Source of the DNA: Candidatus Dojkabacteria bacterium
GTDB lineage: Bacteria; Patescibacteriota; Dojkabacteria; SC72; T1SED10-24
NCBI GenBank assembly: GCA_003554185.1
Contig: PWFU01000085.1
Location: forward strand, 1 to 61,508
Reading direction: 5' to 3'
Length of the DNA stretch: 61,508 nt
The translations under genes were made by a program, and so were the position numbers. Under the pieces are notes generated by a model that saw nothing but the letters and a program-made list of their open reading frames with translations, was not told the DNA's origin and did not search any database. Positions 39,515-48,311 of this stretch are shown in pieces (the stretch's first letter is position 1; every line of letters starts with the position of its first letter).

Positions 39515-40600
39515 ATGCTCTCACCAGAGTCTAAGAAAGCAGTCCAAAAGAAAATTGTAGAGAAAGGGAAGCAGCAAGGCTTTCTTTCTCAGGAGGATTT
39601 ATTAGAAAACTTCCCCTATGTGGAAGATGATTTAACTTTTCTAGATCAACTTTTCCAAGTTCTACAGAAAAAAGGAATAGAGGTTATTGAGCCAGATGAT
39701 CAATCAAAACAAAAAGAGGAAGAACTAACTTTAGAAAAAAAGATAAGGATTCTAAAAACTATTCAAGCAAATATTTCAACCGATGCGATTAGATCATATT
39801 TACACGAAATTGGAAAAATCCCATTATTAACCGGAGAAGAAGAAGTTATACTAGCTCGGCGTATAGAACAGGGAGATCAAGAAGCTATACAACTTCTAAT
39901 AACAGCTAATTTGCGTTTAGTCGTAAGTGTCGCAAAGAAATATGCAAAAAATGGTTTAGAGTTATTAGACCTTGTCCAAGAGGGAAATATGGGATTAATG
40001 AAGGCCGTAGAAAAATTTGATTATACAAAAGGATTTAAGTTTTCTACTTACGCCACTTGGTGGATCAGGCAAGCTATAACAAGAGCAATAGCTGACCAAG
40101 CCAGAACCATCAGAATTCCTGTACATATGATAGAGACAATTAACAAATATTACAAAGTCCAATCCTCTCTAAATGCAACTTTGGGAAGAAAGCCAACTGA
40201 TCAAGAAATTGCAGATGAAATGGAAATTAGTGTTGAAAAAGTACCAGAAATTGTCAAAATAGCACAAAGTCCATCATCTTTATCCACACCAATCGGTGAA
40301 GAAAAAGATAATGAATTACAAGACACAATAGAGGACGCAACTTCTCTTTCTCCCGAAGAAGAAGCTACAGCCGAATACCTCAAAGGACAGATGGGAGATA
40401 TTCTAGATGAGTTACAAGATAGGGAAAGAAGAGTTTTAACTCTAAGATTTGGTTTAGAAGATGGAGTTAACAGAACCTTAGAAGAAGTAGGAAAAGAGTT
40501 TGGAGTTACAAGAGAACGAATTAGGCAAATAGAAGCCAAGGCACTAAGAAAACTAAAAGAGAAATCCTTAGATAAACAATTAAATGACTACCTAGAATAA
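39515..40600 (+). CDS. rpoD: RNA polymerase primary sigma factor (sigma-70, RpoD/SigA)
   Basis: The 361-residue protein has a short sigma 1.1-like N-terminus, region 1.2 ([21 protein letters not shown]), region 2 ([37 protein letters not shown], cut here by the residue limit into [17 protein letters not shown] and [13 protein letters not shown]), region 3, and region 4 (LRFGLEDG, then [18 protein letters not shown]). It should recognise the TTGACA/TATAAT promoters listed here. Its stop lies one base from the stop of the facing gene. Confidence 0.97.
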   Translation: MLSPESKKAVQKKIVEKGKQQGFLSQEDLLENFPYVEDDLTFLDQLFQVLQKKGIEVIEPDDQSKQKEEELTLEKKIRILKTIQANISTDAIRSYLHEIGKIPLLTGEEEVILARRIEQGDQEAIQLLITANLRLVVSVAKKYAKNGLELLDLVQEGNMGLMKAVEKFDYTKGFKFSTYATWWIRQAITRAIADQARTIRIPVHMIETINKYYKVQSSLNATLGRKPTDQEIADEMEISVEKVPEIVKIAQSPSSLSTPIGEEKDNELQDTIEDATSLSPEEEATAEYLKGQMGDILDELQDRERRVLTLRFGLEDGVNRTLEEVGKEFGVTRERIRQIEAKALRKLKEKSLDKQLNDYLE

Positions 40601-40601
40601 A

Positions 40602-41072
40602 TCATAGCCCTGCAGGTAAAGCATCCTGCTCGATGTCAATATCATCCTCTATATCTTCTGGACTTTCTTCATCAGAAAAGTCAACAACAAAATCATCGTC
40701 TAAAAAATCCAAGTGATCCTCCAGATCACTTTCCTCTATATCCTCTTCTTCAAGAACCGCATCACTTTGCAAATCATGAAAAACCTGCGGTTCCACTATT
40801 AACTCTTCTTCTATACGCTCAGCCACATTTTCAAGACCTTCGGTTTCAAAACTAGGTTCGATTGGGTGGGTAAAATCTATTACAACCCGTGTATCTTCTT
40901 CCAAGCCTAAATCTTCATCCACTCTTGTAGCAATAAAATCAATTTCAAAACCTAATAACTCACCCTTTATTGGCACTTCAGTATAAGTAAGGTATACAGA
41001 AACCCCTACCCAAAGGACTACAACAAACAAAAACATTATCAAAATTGTATTTATTTTCCTTAAAAGAGACAT
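40602..41072 (-). CDS. Acidic single-pass membrane protein after pilO
   Basis: The 156-residue protein has one N-terminal helix (about 9-29), a short ordered region, and a strongly acidic C-terminal half. It follows pilO by 7 bases in the pilN-pilO cluster, in the place where PilP is found in Proteobacteria. I see no PilP lipobox or fold similarity, so homology is not claimed. Confidence 0.6.
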   Translation of the reverse strand: MSLLRKINTILIMFLFVVVLWVGVSVYLTYTEVPIKGELLGFEIDFIATRVDEDLGLEEDTRVVIDFTHPIEPSFETEGLENVAERIEEELIVEPQVFHDLQSDAVLEEEDIEESDLEDHLDFLDDDFVVDFSDEESPEDIEDDIDIEQDALPAGL

Positions 41073-41079
41073 TTAAAAG

Positions 41080-41721
41080 TTAAGTTTTAAATAGATTATA
41101 AAAAATTTCGTCTTCCACATAATATAACCTAATACTAATAGAAAATTCAAAACTATCTTCATCTATATCCTCTTGCTCCCTACTGTAAGAAATACTGTCT
41201 ACTGTTGAATATGTTGGTAAATCTTCTATATCACGCAACAAGTCTAATAAATCATTTTCCGAGCCTCTAATAGATATATTCGCTCCCCAAGGCCTTAGTT
41301 CATTCAATTCACCTAATTGTTCTTCAACTTCATCATCATCTATACTAGCTTCTCGTAAGCCAACACTTAATAATTCAAAATTATTTTCTATACATACTTC
41401 TTCAATATTTGAAACAAATAAAGAATAATCCCAGTTGGTTGGAAATACGAGAACTAGATCATCTAATTCTCCCTTAAATTCCTGATATTCATTTTGCAAA
41501 TTTGTTAAATCCGAGATCTTGGTATCCAAGTCCTCAACAAGGTTTTCCTTTCTGTCCAATTCCGACCTTATTTCAGCAATAGTAGACAACATAGGAGCAA
41601 TAGCAAAAGCAATCAATACTATTAGAACAATAACAGTAAAAATCATGAAAGCTATTAATTCCTTCTGTTTCGTATCTATAATTTGTAGCGCGTCGTGCGT
41701 TATCGTTGTTTTTCTAGCCAT
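41080..41721 (-). CDS. PilO-like type IV pilus assembly protein
   Basis: The product of about 213 residues has a membrane helix at about 23-45, a coiled coil (about 50-85), and a C-terminal ferredoxin-like domain (NWDYSLFVSNIEEVCIENNF to FEFSISIRLYYV). This is the layout of PilO, which pairs with PilN to align the pilus machine. I prefer the ATG at 41719-41721 over a GTG five codons upstream; neither has a Shine-Dalgarno site. It follows pilN by less than 20 bases. Confidence 0.7.
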   Translation of the reverse strand: MARKTTITHDALQIIDTKQKELIAFMIFTVIVLIVLIAFAIAPMLSTIAEIRSELDRKENLVEDLDTKISDLTNLQNEYQEFKGELDDLVLVFPTNWDYSLFVSNIEEVCIENNFELLSVGLREASIDDDEVEEQLGELNELRPWGANISIRGSENDLLDLLRDIEDLPTYSTVDSISYSREQEDIDEDSFEFSISIRLYYVEDEIFYNLFKT

Positions 41722-41739
41722 AAAATTAAAAAACACATT

Positions 41740-42306
41740 TTAATCTTCTTCCTTCTCTCCAATCATATAACTAACAGAAAACTCTATCTCCCTATCGATA
41801 TCACCCGTTCTCTCTAATTCCAAACTCACATCATAATGATTTGGATGTCCTTTTAAAAACCTTTCATATTCTCTCACATCCGCGAAATCATGAGCATAGA
41901 AATCCTTACTTAACCTACCATTGTTAAAACTATAATCTTCTAGATATACATTCCTCGGAACATTTTCTAATACTACCACAACAGTCCTAGCATTTCTTGG
42001 CTTAGAAGTATTTAAGGTATTCAAATCATCAAACAAAGAATGCAGGCGCCTGTATAAAACCTCTCTTTCCTGCATATCCTCTTGAGCTAATACAGCAGCT
42101 TTCTCATTTATCTCTCTAGTCAAATCATTATTCACTTGATCCCAATACAACCGAGTAATAAAAACAGCTATTACTACTATTTGAACAAAAATCAACAAAA
42201 ACTTCCCCACACTAAACGCCCAATCATAGAGCATACTAAAAGTATCCTGTGGTGGTTGTATCGGAGACAAAAGATTTACAGACTTAGTTGGTAACTTCCT
42301 TCGCAT
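41740..42306 (-). CDS. PilN-like type IV pilus assembly protein
   Basis: The 188-residue protein starts with the PilN-type cytoplasmic peptide (KSVNLLSPIQPP, compare the family's INLLP), then a membrane helix (about 33-53), a coiled coil, and a ferredoxin-like C-terminus (VVVVLENVPRNVYLEDYSF). The N-terminal peptide binds PilM in known systems. A PilM/FtsA-like gene lies separately at 53.9 kb. The -10 box TATACT lies 5 bases before the ATG. Confidence 0.75.
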   Translation of the reverse strand: MRRKLPTKSVNLLSPIQPPQDTFSMLYDWAFSVGKFLLIFVQIVVIAVFITRLYWDQVNNDLTREINEKAAVLAQEDMQEREVLYRRLHSLFDDLNTLNTSKPRNARTVVVVLENVPRNVYLEDYSFNNGRLSKDFYAHDFADVREYERFLKGHPNHYDVSLELERTGDIDREIEFSVSYMIGEKEED

Positions 42307-42311
42307 ATTTC

Positions 42312-42336
42312 AGTATAAACAAAACTATTGTATAAT
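42312..42336. promoter_or_regulatory. Back-to-back leaderless promoters of pilN and metG
   Basis: On the reverse strand TATACT (42312-42317) lies 5 bases before the pilN ATG; TTGCAA (42336-42341) may be its -35. On the forward strand TATAAT (42331-42336) lies 6 bases before the metG GTG. The two start codons are only 36 bases apart, so each -35 region overlaps the other -10. Confidence 0.65.
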
Positions 42337-42342
42337 TGCAAG

Positions 42343-44787
42343 GTGGCTATACAAAATGTAGAGCATAAAAAAATATTTGTTGGGGTTTCCTGGCCTTATG
42401 CTAGTGGAAATGTTCACATAGGACATCTTGCTGGTCAATATGTGGCTTGTGATATCTTTGCTAGATATCATCGTTTAAAAGGCAATAAGGTTTTAATGGT
42501 TTCTGGGAGGGACTGCCACGGTGCCCCTGTAGAGCTTGCAGCAGAAACACAAGGTATATCTCCTGAACAACTCGCTGAAAATTCCCATAAAGAAATTCTA
42601 GAAACTTATACAAAACTAAACTTTCTGTACGATAATTATACTTCAACTCGCACAGAAAACCACAAAGAAGTTGTCCAAAATATTTTTCTGACACTCAAGG
42701 AAAAAGGATTTCTTTTTAAAGAAAAATCAATGCAATATTATGATCCTGAAGTTAAAAGGTTTTTACCCGACCGATATGTAAAGGGAACATGCCCAAAGTG
42801 TGAGGCAAATAATGCTCGGGGAGATGAATGTCCCGAATGTGGAGAATTTCTAACACCAGAAGATTTAAAAAATCCATACAGTACACTATCAGATGCAACT
42901 CCTCTATTAAAAAAAACCACTCACTATTATTTAGACCTTCCTAAAAATGCAAAAGATTTAGAATCTTGGGTTTCAAAAGCTGGTAAGAATTGGCGAAAAT
43001 GGGTTGTTCAATCTACAAAAGGTATGCTTAAAACAGGTCTACAACCAAGACCCGTAACAAGAGACCTTAAATATGGTATATCTGTACCTTTGGAAAACTG
43101 GGAAGACAAATGTATCTATGTTTGGTTTGAAGCAGTAATCGGTTATCTTTCAGCTTCAATAGAATGGGCTCAAAAAAGAGAAAATTTAAGTGAGTGGGAA
43201 GAGTTTTGGAAGGATAGTAACTGCGAACACTACTACTTCATTGCTGGAGGAAATGTACCTTTTCATACAGTAATATGGCCATCTCAGTTACTTGCGTATA
43301 GTAAAAAATATGAAGAAGAAGAAACATTTAATAAATATCTTTTACCAGGAGAAACTATTAAAGCACAACTAAACCTTCCATATGATGTCCCAGCAAACAA
43401 AATGCTTATGTACAAAGGCAAGAAGATGTCAAAAGAGGGAGAAGACAAAATTACTTTGAAATACCTCCTAAATACTTATAACTCAGACTTAATAAGGTAT
43501 TTTTGCACAAAATATGCTCCAGAAAATCAAGACCGAGAATTTGTATGGAAAGATTTAATCGAAGCGAATAATGCAGAGCTTGTTGGTAATTTAGGTAATT
43601 TCATAAACAGAGTTTTGACTTTTACATCTACAAAATTTGATAAATCAGTCCCCCCCGGAGAACTAGACACAGAAGTAGAAGATCAAATAAGTACCGCGTT
43701 TAAAAATTGTGGGGGATACATAGAAAAAAGACAGTTTATTAAAGCAATAGATACAATTTTAGATTTAGGACATTTTGCAAATAAATATTTTAATGACCAA
43801 GAGCCGTGGGAAGATGTAAAAAATAATATTAGTAATGCGCAAAATACAATATATAATTCGATTCAATTAGTAAACGCCATAAGAATCCTTCTTAAACCAT
43901 TTACACCAGAGACATCAGAAAAACTTAGAGTCTTGCTTAATATAGAGCAAGAGTACGACCCAAATTATGAATTAAAGGAGACTGGTCAGGTTAAAAATTT
44001 TGCTAATTTCTGGACTTTTACAAATATTGAAGCCGAACATAATATTAATGAACCTCAAATTATCTTTCAAAAGCTTGAGTATTCAGAAAACCTTCGAAAT
44101 GAAGACGAAGAAAATGTTAAAGAAGTAAGCATATCTCAAGGCAAGGGGGTAAATCTTGAAATTGATGAAGAACTCAAACATATCCCAATAAAATGGGAGA
44201 CTTTTAATAATCTAAAGATCCAAAAAAGAAATCAAAAAGTCAAAGAGTGGATAGAGGAAGTAATTGAGAAAGTGAAAGAAAGGTATAAGCATGAGAACTG
44301 GGATAAAGAAGAACTTTTTGAAAAATACAGAGAATTACACCAAGATTTTTCTCAGGAAGAAAAGACAAAACCTTCTGCACAAAATTTGATTGAAATTATT
44401 AAAGAGAAAGGTACTATCCCAAACATAAATACCCTAGTAGACATATGTAATGCCGTATCAGCTTTAACAGGAATTTCGATAGGTATACATGATCTTTCGA
44501 AAATAAACGAAAAAGTATATTTTAAAACCTTAAAAGAAGATAGTAAATATACACCAATAAACAAACAAAAAAAGGAAATTGCTAAAAGTGGAGAGTATGT
44601 ATACGCGGATAATGAAAAAATTATATGCAGACTTGATTCAAAACAATCAGAAGAAACGAAGGTAACCAAAGATACAAAAGATGCTTTAATTATCGTCCAA
44701 GGTAATGAGATATTAGATGAAGATGAGTTGCAAAGAGCTCTTAAATTATTAGAAGAAGGCATCACCCTAATCCAAAAGAAAAATTGA
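42343..44787 (+). CDS. metG: Methionyl-tRNA synthetase fused to a B3/4 domain
   Basis: The 814-residue protein has a full MetRS core: HIGH motif (NVHIGH, about 25-28), zinc knuckle (C150, C153, C163, C166), catalytic and KMSKE motif (361-365), and the helical anticodon-binding domain (to about 560). Where many MetRS have a tRNA-binding EMAP-II domain, this one has a B3/4 domain (about 590-812): PSAQNLIEIIKEKG, NINTLVDICNAVSALTG, IGIHDL, SGEYVYADNEKIICR, TKVTKDTKDALII. B3/4 is the editing fold of PheRS beta and also exists as free proteins. I use GTG 42343, 6 bases after TATAAT. TTG 42328 is an alternative. Confidence 0.93.
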   Translation: MAIQNVEHKKIFVGVSWPYASGNVHIGHLAGQYVACDIFARYHRLKGNKVLMVSGRDCHGAPVELAAETQGISPEQLAENSHKEILETYTKLNFLYDNYTSTRTENHKEVVQNIFLTLKEKGFLFKEKSMQYYDPEVKRFLPDRYVKGTCPKCEANNARGDECPECGEFLTPEDLKNPYSTLSDATPLLKKTTHYYLDLPKNAKDLESWVSKAGKNWRKWVVQSTKGMLKTGLQPRPVTRDLKYGISVPLENWEDKCIYVWFEAVIGYLSASIEWAQKRENLSEWEEFWKDSNCEHYYFIAGGNVPFHTVIWPSQLLAYSKKYEEEETFNKYLLPGETIKAQLNLPYDVPANKMLMYKGKKMSKEGEDKITLKYLLNTYNSDLIRYFCTKYAPENQDREFVWKDLIEANNAELVGNLGNFINRVLTFTSTKFDKSVPPGELDTEVEDQISTAFKNCGGYIEKRQFIKAIDTILDLGHFANKYFNDQEPWEDVKNNISNAQNTIYNSIQLVNAIRILLKPFTPETSEKLRVLLNIEQEYDPNYELKETGQVKNFANFWTFTNIEAEHNINEPQIIFQKLEYSENLRNEDEENVKEVSISQGKGVNLEIDEELKHIPIKWETFNNLKIQKRNQKVKEWIEEVIEKVKERYKHENWDKEELFEKYRELHQDFSQEEKTKPSAQNLIEIIKEKGTIPNINTLVDICNAVSALTGISIGIHDLSKINEKVYFKTLKEDSKYTPINKQKKEIAKSGEYVYADNEKIICRLDSKQSEETKVTKDTKDALIIVQGNEILDEDELQRALKLLEEGITLIQKKN

Positions 44788-44812
44788 CAAACACCATATA
44801 TTGTTTAATAAT
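44784..44812 (+). promoter_or_regulatory. Promoter of the 360-residue orphan, overlapping the metG stop
   Basis: TTGACA (44784-44789), 17-base spacer, AATAAT (44807-44812), then 6 bases to the ATG at 44819. The metG UGA stop lies inside the -35 box. Confidence 0.75.
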
Positions 44813-44818
44813 ACAAAT

Positions 44819-45901
44819 ATGGAACAAAATTCCTTTACTGATACAGTAGAAAAAAATCCTACTCAGCCCCATCCAACGACAATTGCAGACATTGAAAATT
44901 CATTTAAAAAGAAAGGTCCAGAAAATGGAAATCTAGATGAGCAACAAGAATCTTTAAATGAATACTCTCATGAAATCTTAGGTGAACACCCTAATAATAT
45001 TACCGTTTTAAGAACACCTCGAAATAAAAGAATAGATCCTGAAGATAAATATACCCCCGCAATAGAAAATGTTAAGTATTTGGTTTTTGTAAGAGACCCT
45101 CAGACTAATGAAAAAGTTGCATACGTACTAAACTTTCAACTTTTTGTACCACCTTACTCTAAAACACCTTTAAATTCAGATGGACTTGAAGATTTCAAAT
45201 CTTTATTAAACACCAAAGATCAAGAGAAAAAAAGTAAGTGCAACCTATTCTGGGAAGATTCTATGACAATGATTTTCCCAGGTTCAAAAAAACCTATGCA
45301 CAAACCCAAATTAAATGGAAACAAACCGGATTCAGAGAGATACGTCTCTCTCTATAAACCAGAACAAGAAGAAGTTGAACAATTGTTAGAATTAAATAAA
45401 AAAGAAGGAAACAAAACCACTTCTGACGAAACCACAGCAGAGGTAGAAACAGATACAGAGAAACAAGAAACGAGTGAAAAATTTTTAGGAGAAGAATATG
45501 CAAAAAATGAAACTTTCTATATCCCTTCAAAAAGAGTTAAATGGGAAGGTAGTACATACTTCCTTATTATCAAAAACACAGACCCAAATAGTGAAGAAGG
45601 GGGAAAAGAAGAAGTAAGGATTTTACAAATAGATGATGATAAAAAATCCGACAGACTTGAAAAACACTTAAAGTCATCCCAGGACCAAGAAGACATCGGA
45701 TTAGATGCATTGATTAAAATTGGAGATACTGAAATACTACATCTGGGTAGAGTATCAAACGCTGAAGACCCAGAAAAACCTGGACTCGATAATTTTATTC
45801 CTCTTAATGCTAGAAAAGACTCAATGGTATATATGGGAGAAGAATATAATCCGGAAATTGCAAAGCTTCTTAAACAAGCAAACGGGCTACTAAAAAAATA
45901 A
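44819..45901 (+). CDS. Cytoplasmic orphan protein, possibly with two related halves
   Basis: I do not recognise this 360-residue protein. It is hydrophilic, with no signal peptide or membrane helix. Two segments look alike: about 85-210 (VKYLVFVRDPQTNEKVAYVL, then EEVEQLLELNKK) and about 238-358 (STYFLIIKNTDPNSEEGGKE, then NPEIAKLLKQANGL), separated by an acidic Thr/Glu linker. I chose ATG 44819 because the promoter places the mRNA start there. A TTG six codons upstream lies between the -35 and -10 boxes. Its stop is 3 bases from the valS stop. Confidence 0.7.
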   Translation: MEQNSFTDTVEKNPTQPHPTTIADIENSFKKKGPENGNLDEQQESLNEYSHEILGEHPNNITVLRTPRNKRIDPEDKYTPAIENVKYLVFVRDPQTNEKVAYVLNFQLFVPPYSKTPLNSDGLEDFKSLLNTKDQEKKSKCNLFWEDSMTMIFPGSKKPMHKPKLNGNKPDSERYVSLYKPEQEEVEQLLELNKKEGNKTTSDETTAEVETDTEKQETSEKFLGEEYAKNETFYIPSKRVKWEGSTYFLIIKNTDPNSEEGGKEEVRILQIDDDKKSDRLEKHLKSSQDQEDIGLDALIKIGDTEILHLGRVSNAEDPEKPGLDNFIPLNARKDSMVYMGEEYNPEIAKLLKQANGLLKK

Positions 45902-45904
45902 CAC

Positions 45905-48199
45905 TTACTTCTGCTGAGCCATTAATAAACCTACAGCTAAATCAAACTTCACTAATTCTTGCCATACAGATTCTGTAATAAATGGAGCAAACGGATGAAT
46001 ATTTATCAACATTCTTTTTAGAAGATATATTATTAAATTCAACTTCTTTATCCTGTTGGAAGAATTAATCTCCTCCCCTTTTATTTCATCCTTTACTTCC
46101 TCTATCCAAACGTCACAAAATGTATGCCAAAAAAACTCTCTAATTTCTTCAGCCCCTAAGTGAAATTTGTATTCTTTGATATAGCTATCAATTCTTTCTT
46201 CAAACTCTTTTGTTTTTACAATCCATTCGTTATTCTCATCAATACTTTCCTTTCTAACATTTTCTAATTCCTCTTCTTCAATATTCATTAGTATGAACCT
46301 GCTGGCATTCCAAATTTTGTTCACAAAATTCCTATTCCCTTTTATCTTCTCTTCCCTTAAGGGCGCATTAGCACCAGGTAAAGAATCTGTATAATACCAA
46401 AGTCTTAATGAATCAGCTCCATATTTTTCAATCATCTCTATTGGAGAAACTGCATTATTTCTCGACTTAGACATTTTAGATCCATCAGAAGCCCTAATCA
46501 TCCCCGTTAGCACAACGGTAGAAAAGGGTGTTTGATCCGTTCGATACAATCCCATCATAATCATTCTTCCAGTCCACCAAAACAAAATATCTCTACCATG
46601 TATCATTACATCAGTAGGGTAATATTTTTCAAAGTCTCCTTCTCCACTGTTAGATAATGTAGAGAAAGGCCATTGTCCAGAACTAAACCATGTATCCAAA
46701 ACATCAGTCTCTTGTTCAAACTCTTCTCCTTTTTCCCTTTCTGGTTTTTCTACAGAAGCTATTATCTTACCTGTTCCCTTGGCTTCTTTTCCTGTTTCTT
46801 TTTCAAAATCTTTAATTCCTTTTCCAGGATTATCTAGTAACCAATCATACAGTTCTTTTCCTCCACTATACCAAACTGGAATCCTGTGACCCCACCATAA
46901 TTGTCTAGAAATACACCATTGTTGAATATTTTCATAAAAATGTTTTAAAGCTTTCATCTGTCCTTTTGGAAGTACTACTGTTTTCTTTTTTTCCAATACT
47001 TCAAGTGCTCTTTCCGCCAAACCCTTTGTATCAACAAACCACTGATAGGCAACTACAGGTTGAACAGCGGTATCGCATCTTTCACAAACTGCTACTTCAT
47101 GTTTTATCTTTTCAATATCTATCAATAAATTTTCTTCTTCAAGATCCTTAACCAGAGCTTTGGAACAATCAATTGTTTCCATTCCAACATATTTCTCATG
47201 GGCAGGAGATACCATTTTCCCCATTTGATCGATCACATTAATAACTTCTAAATCATGCTTTTCACCTATTTCAAAATCTATAGGGGAGTGGGCTGGAGTA
47301 ATCTTAAGAGCACCTGCTCCAACCTCCAAATCTACATTCTCGTCAGCAATAACGGGTATTTCTCTATTAGCTATAGGTAAGAGAACTTTTTTCCCAATAA
47401 ATTCCTTGTATCTTTCATCATGAGGATGCACTGCTACTGCTGTATCACCTAGCATTGTCTCAGGTCTTGTAGTAGCAATCATTATTCCTCTTTGCCCTAA
47501 TATCTCTTCCGCTTTTTGATTATCTTTTTCTTCTACAAAAGGATAAACTATATATGCAAAGATCCCTGACCTTTCAACATGATCTGTATCAATATCTGCA
47601 AGTGCAGTACGACAATATGGACAGAAGTTAATAATTCTCTTTCCTCTGTAAATTAATCCCTCAGAGAGCATTGAAAAAAATGTCTCATATACTGTATTAG
47701 TCAAATTTGGATCAAGTGTAAAAAATTCTCTGTTCCAATCTGCAGACAACCCTATCCTTTTTTCCTGCCTTCGAGCATTTTCTGCTGCACTCATACAAAA
47801 TTCATAACACTGGTTAAAGAATTCTTCTCTACCCATTTCCCATTTATCAACACCCTTTGCTTGTAACTCCCTAAGAAAAACTGATTCTGTTTGAATTCCT
47901 GCATGATCTTTACCTGCAAGTAATAATACGGGAGAGCCTTTCATTCGATAGAATCTACCCAAAATATCGTGGTAAGCATATCCACATGCATGTCCAAGAT
48001 GTAAGTCTCCATTGGCATTAGGCGGAGGTAAAGTAGACACAAATGGTTTTAAAACAGGTAGATCTTTTTCTTTCAAATAGTTTTCCATTCCTTCAGGTGA
48101 TAAAAGTTCTGAATTTTCCCACAGAGAATAAATATCCTCTTCTTTTGAACTGTCATATGCCTTTGGAATTTCCCCTTTTTTATAATCCATGCTCGACAT
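45905..48199 (-). CDS. valS: Valyl-tRNA synthetase
   Basis: The protein of about 764 residues has the class I motifs NANGDLHLGHACGYAYHD (HIGH-type), the editing CP1 domain (ATTRPETMLGDTAVAVHP), the ValRS sequence WCISRQLWWGHRIPVW, and DGSKMSKSRNN. It lacks most of the C-terminal coiled coil of typical ValRS (about 880-950 residues), ending shortly after the anticodon-binding domain. The start is uncertain: I use ATG 48199; ATG 48190 and GTG 48235 are also in frame, none with a Shine-Dalgarno site. Confidence 0.95.
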   Translation of the reverse strand: MSSMDYKKGEIPKAYDSSKEEDIYSLWENSELLSPEGMENYLKEKDLPVLKPFVSTLPPPNANGDLHLGHACGYAYHDILGRFYRMKGSPVLLLAGKDHAGIQTESVFLRELQAKGVDKWEMGREEFFNQCYEFCMSAAENARRQEKRIGLSADWNREFFTLDPNLTNTVYETFFSMLSEGLIYRGKRIINFCPYCRTALADIDTDHVERSGIFAYIVYPFVEEKDNQKAEEILGQRGIMIATTRPETMLGDTAVAVHPHDERYKEFIGKKVLLPIANREIPVIADENVDLEVGAGALKITPAHSPIDFEIGEKHDLEVINVIDQMGKMVSPAHEKYVGMETIDCSKALVKDLEEENLLIDIEKIKHEVAVCERCDTAVQPVVAYQWFVDTKGLAERALEVLEKKKTVVLPKGQMKALKHFYENIQQWCISRQLWWGHRIPVWYSGGKELYDWLLDNPGKGIKDFEKETGKEAKGTGKIIASVEKPEREKGEEFEQETDVLDTWFSSGQWPFSTLSNSGEGDFEKYYPTDVMIHGRDILFWWTGRMIMMGLYRTDQTPFSTVVLTGMIRASDGSKMSKSRNNAVSPIEMIEKYGADSLRLWYYTDSLPGANAPLREEKIKGNRNFVNKIWNASRFILMNIEEEELENVRKESIDENNEWIVKTKEFEERIDSYIKEYKFHLGAEEIREFFWHTFCDVWIEEVKDEIKGEEINSSNRIKKLNLIIYLLKRMLINIHPFAPFITESVWQELVKFDLAVGLLMAQQK

Positions 48200-48250
48200 T
48201 CTACCAAAAAAATCAGAGGAAGTTAAGATAAACACAAAGACCCTATAGTA

Positions 48251-48279
48251 TTGACACTGCCCCTTAATAATTATATAAT
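48251..48279 (+). promoter_or_regulatory. Consensus sigma-70 promoter of the 48.3-kb glycosyltransferase
   Basis: TTGACA (48251-48256), 17-base spacer, TATAAT (48274-48279). This is a perfect consensus. The leader would be about 26 bases, unlike the leaderless genes nearby. Confidence 0.9.
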
Positions 48280-48311
48280 GTCCGTAGTTAATAAACTGTC
48301 AAACAAAGAAA

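Noticed and set aside
44801-44818. TTG start of the 44.8-kb orphan
   Set aside because: It lies between the -35 and -10 boxes, so it would be upstream of the transcript.
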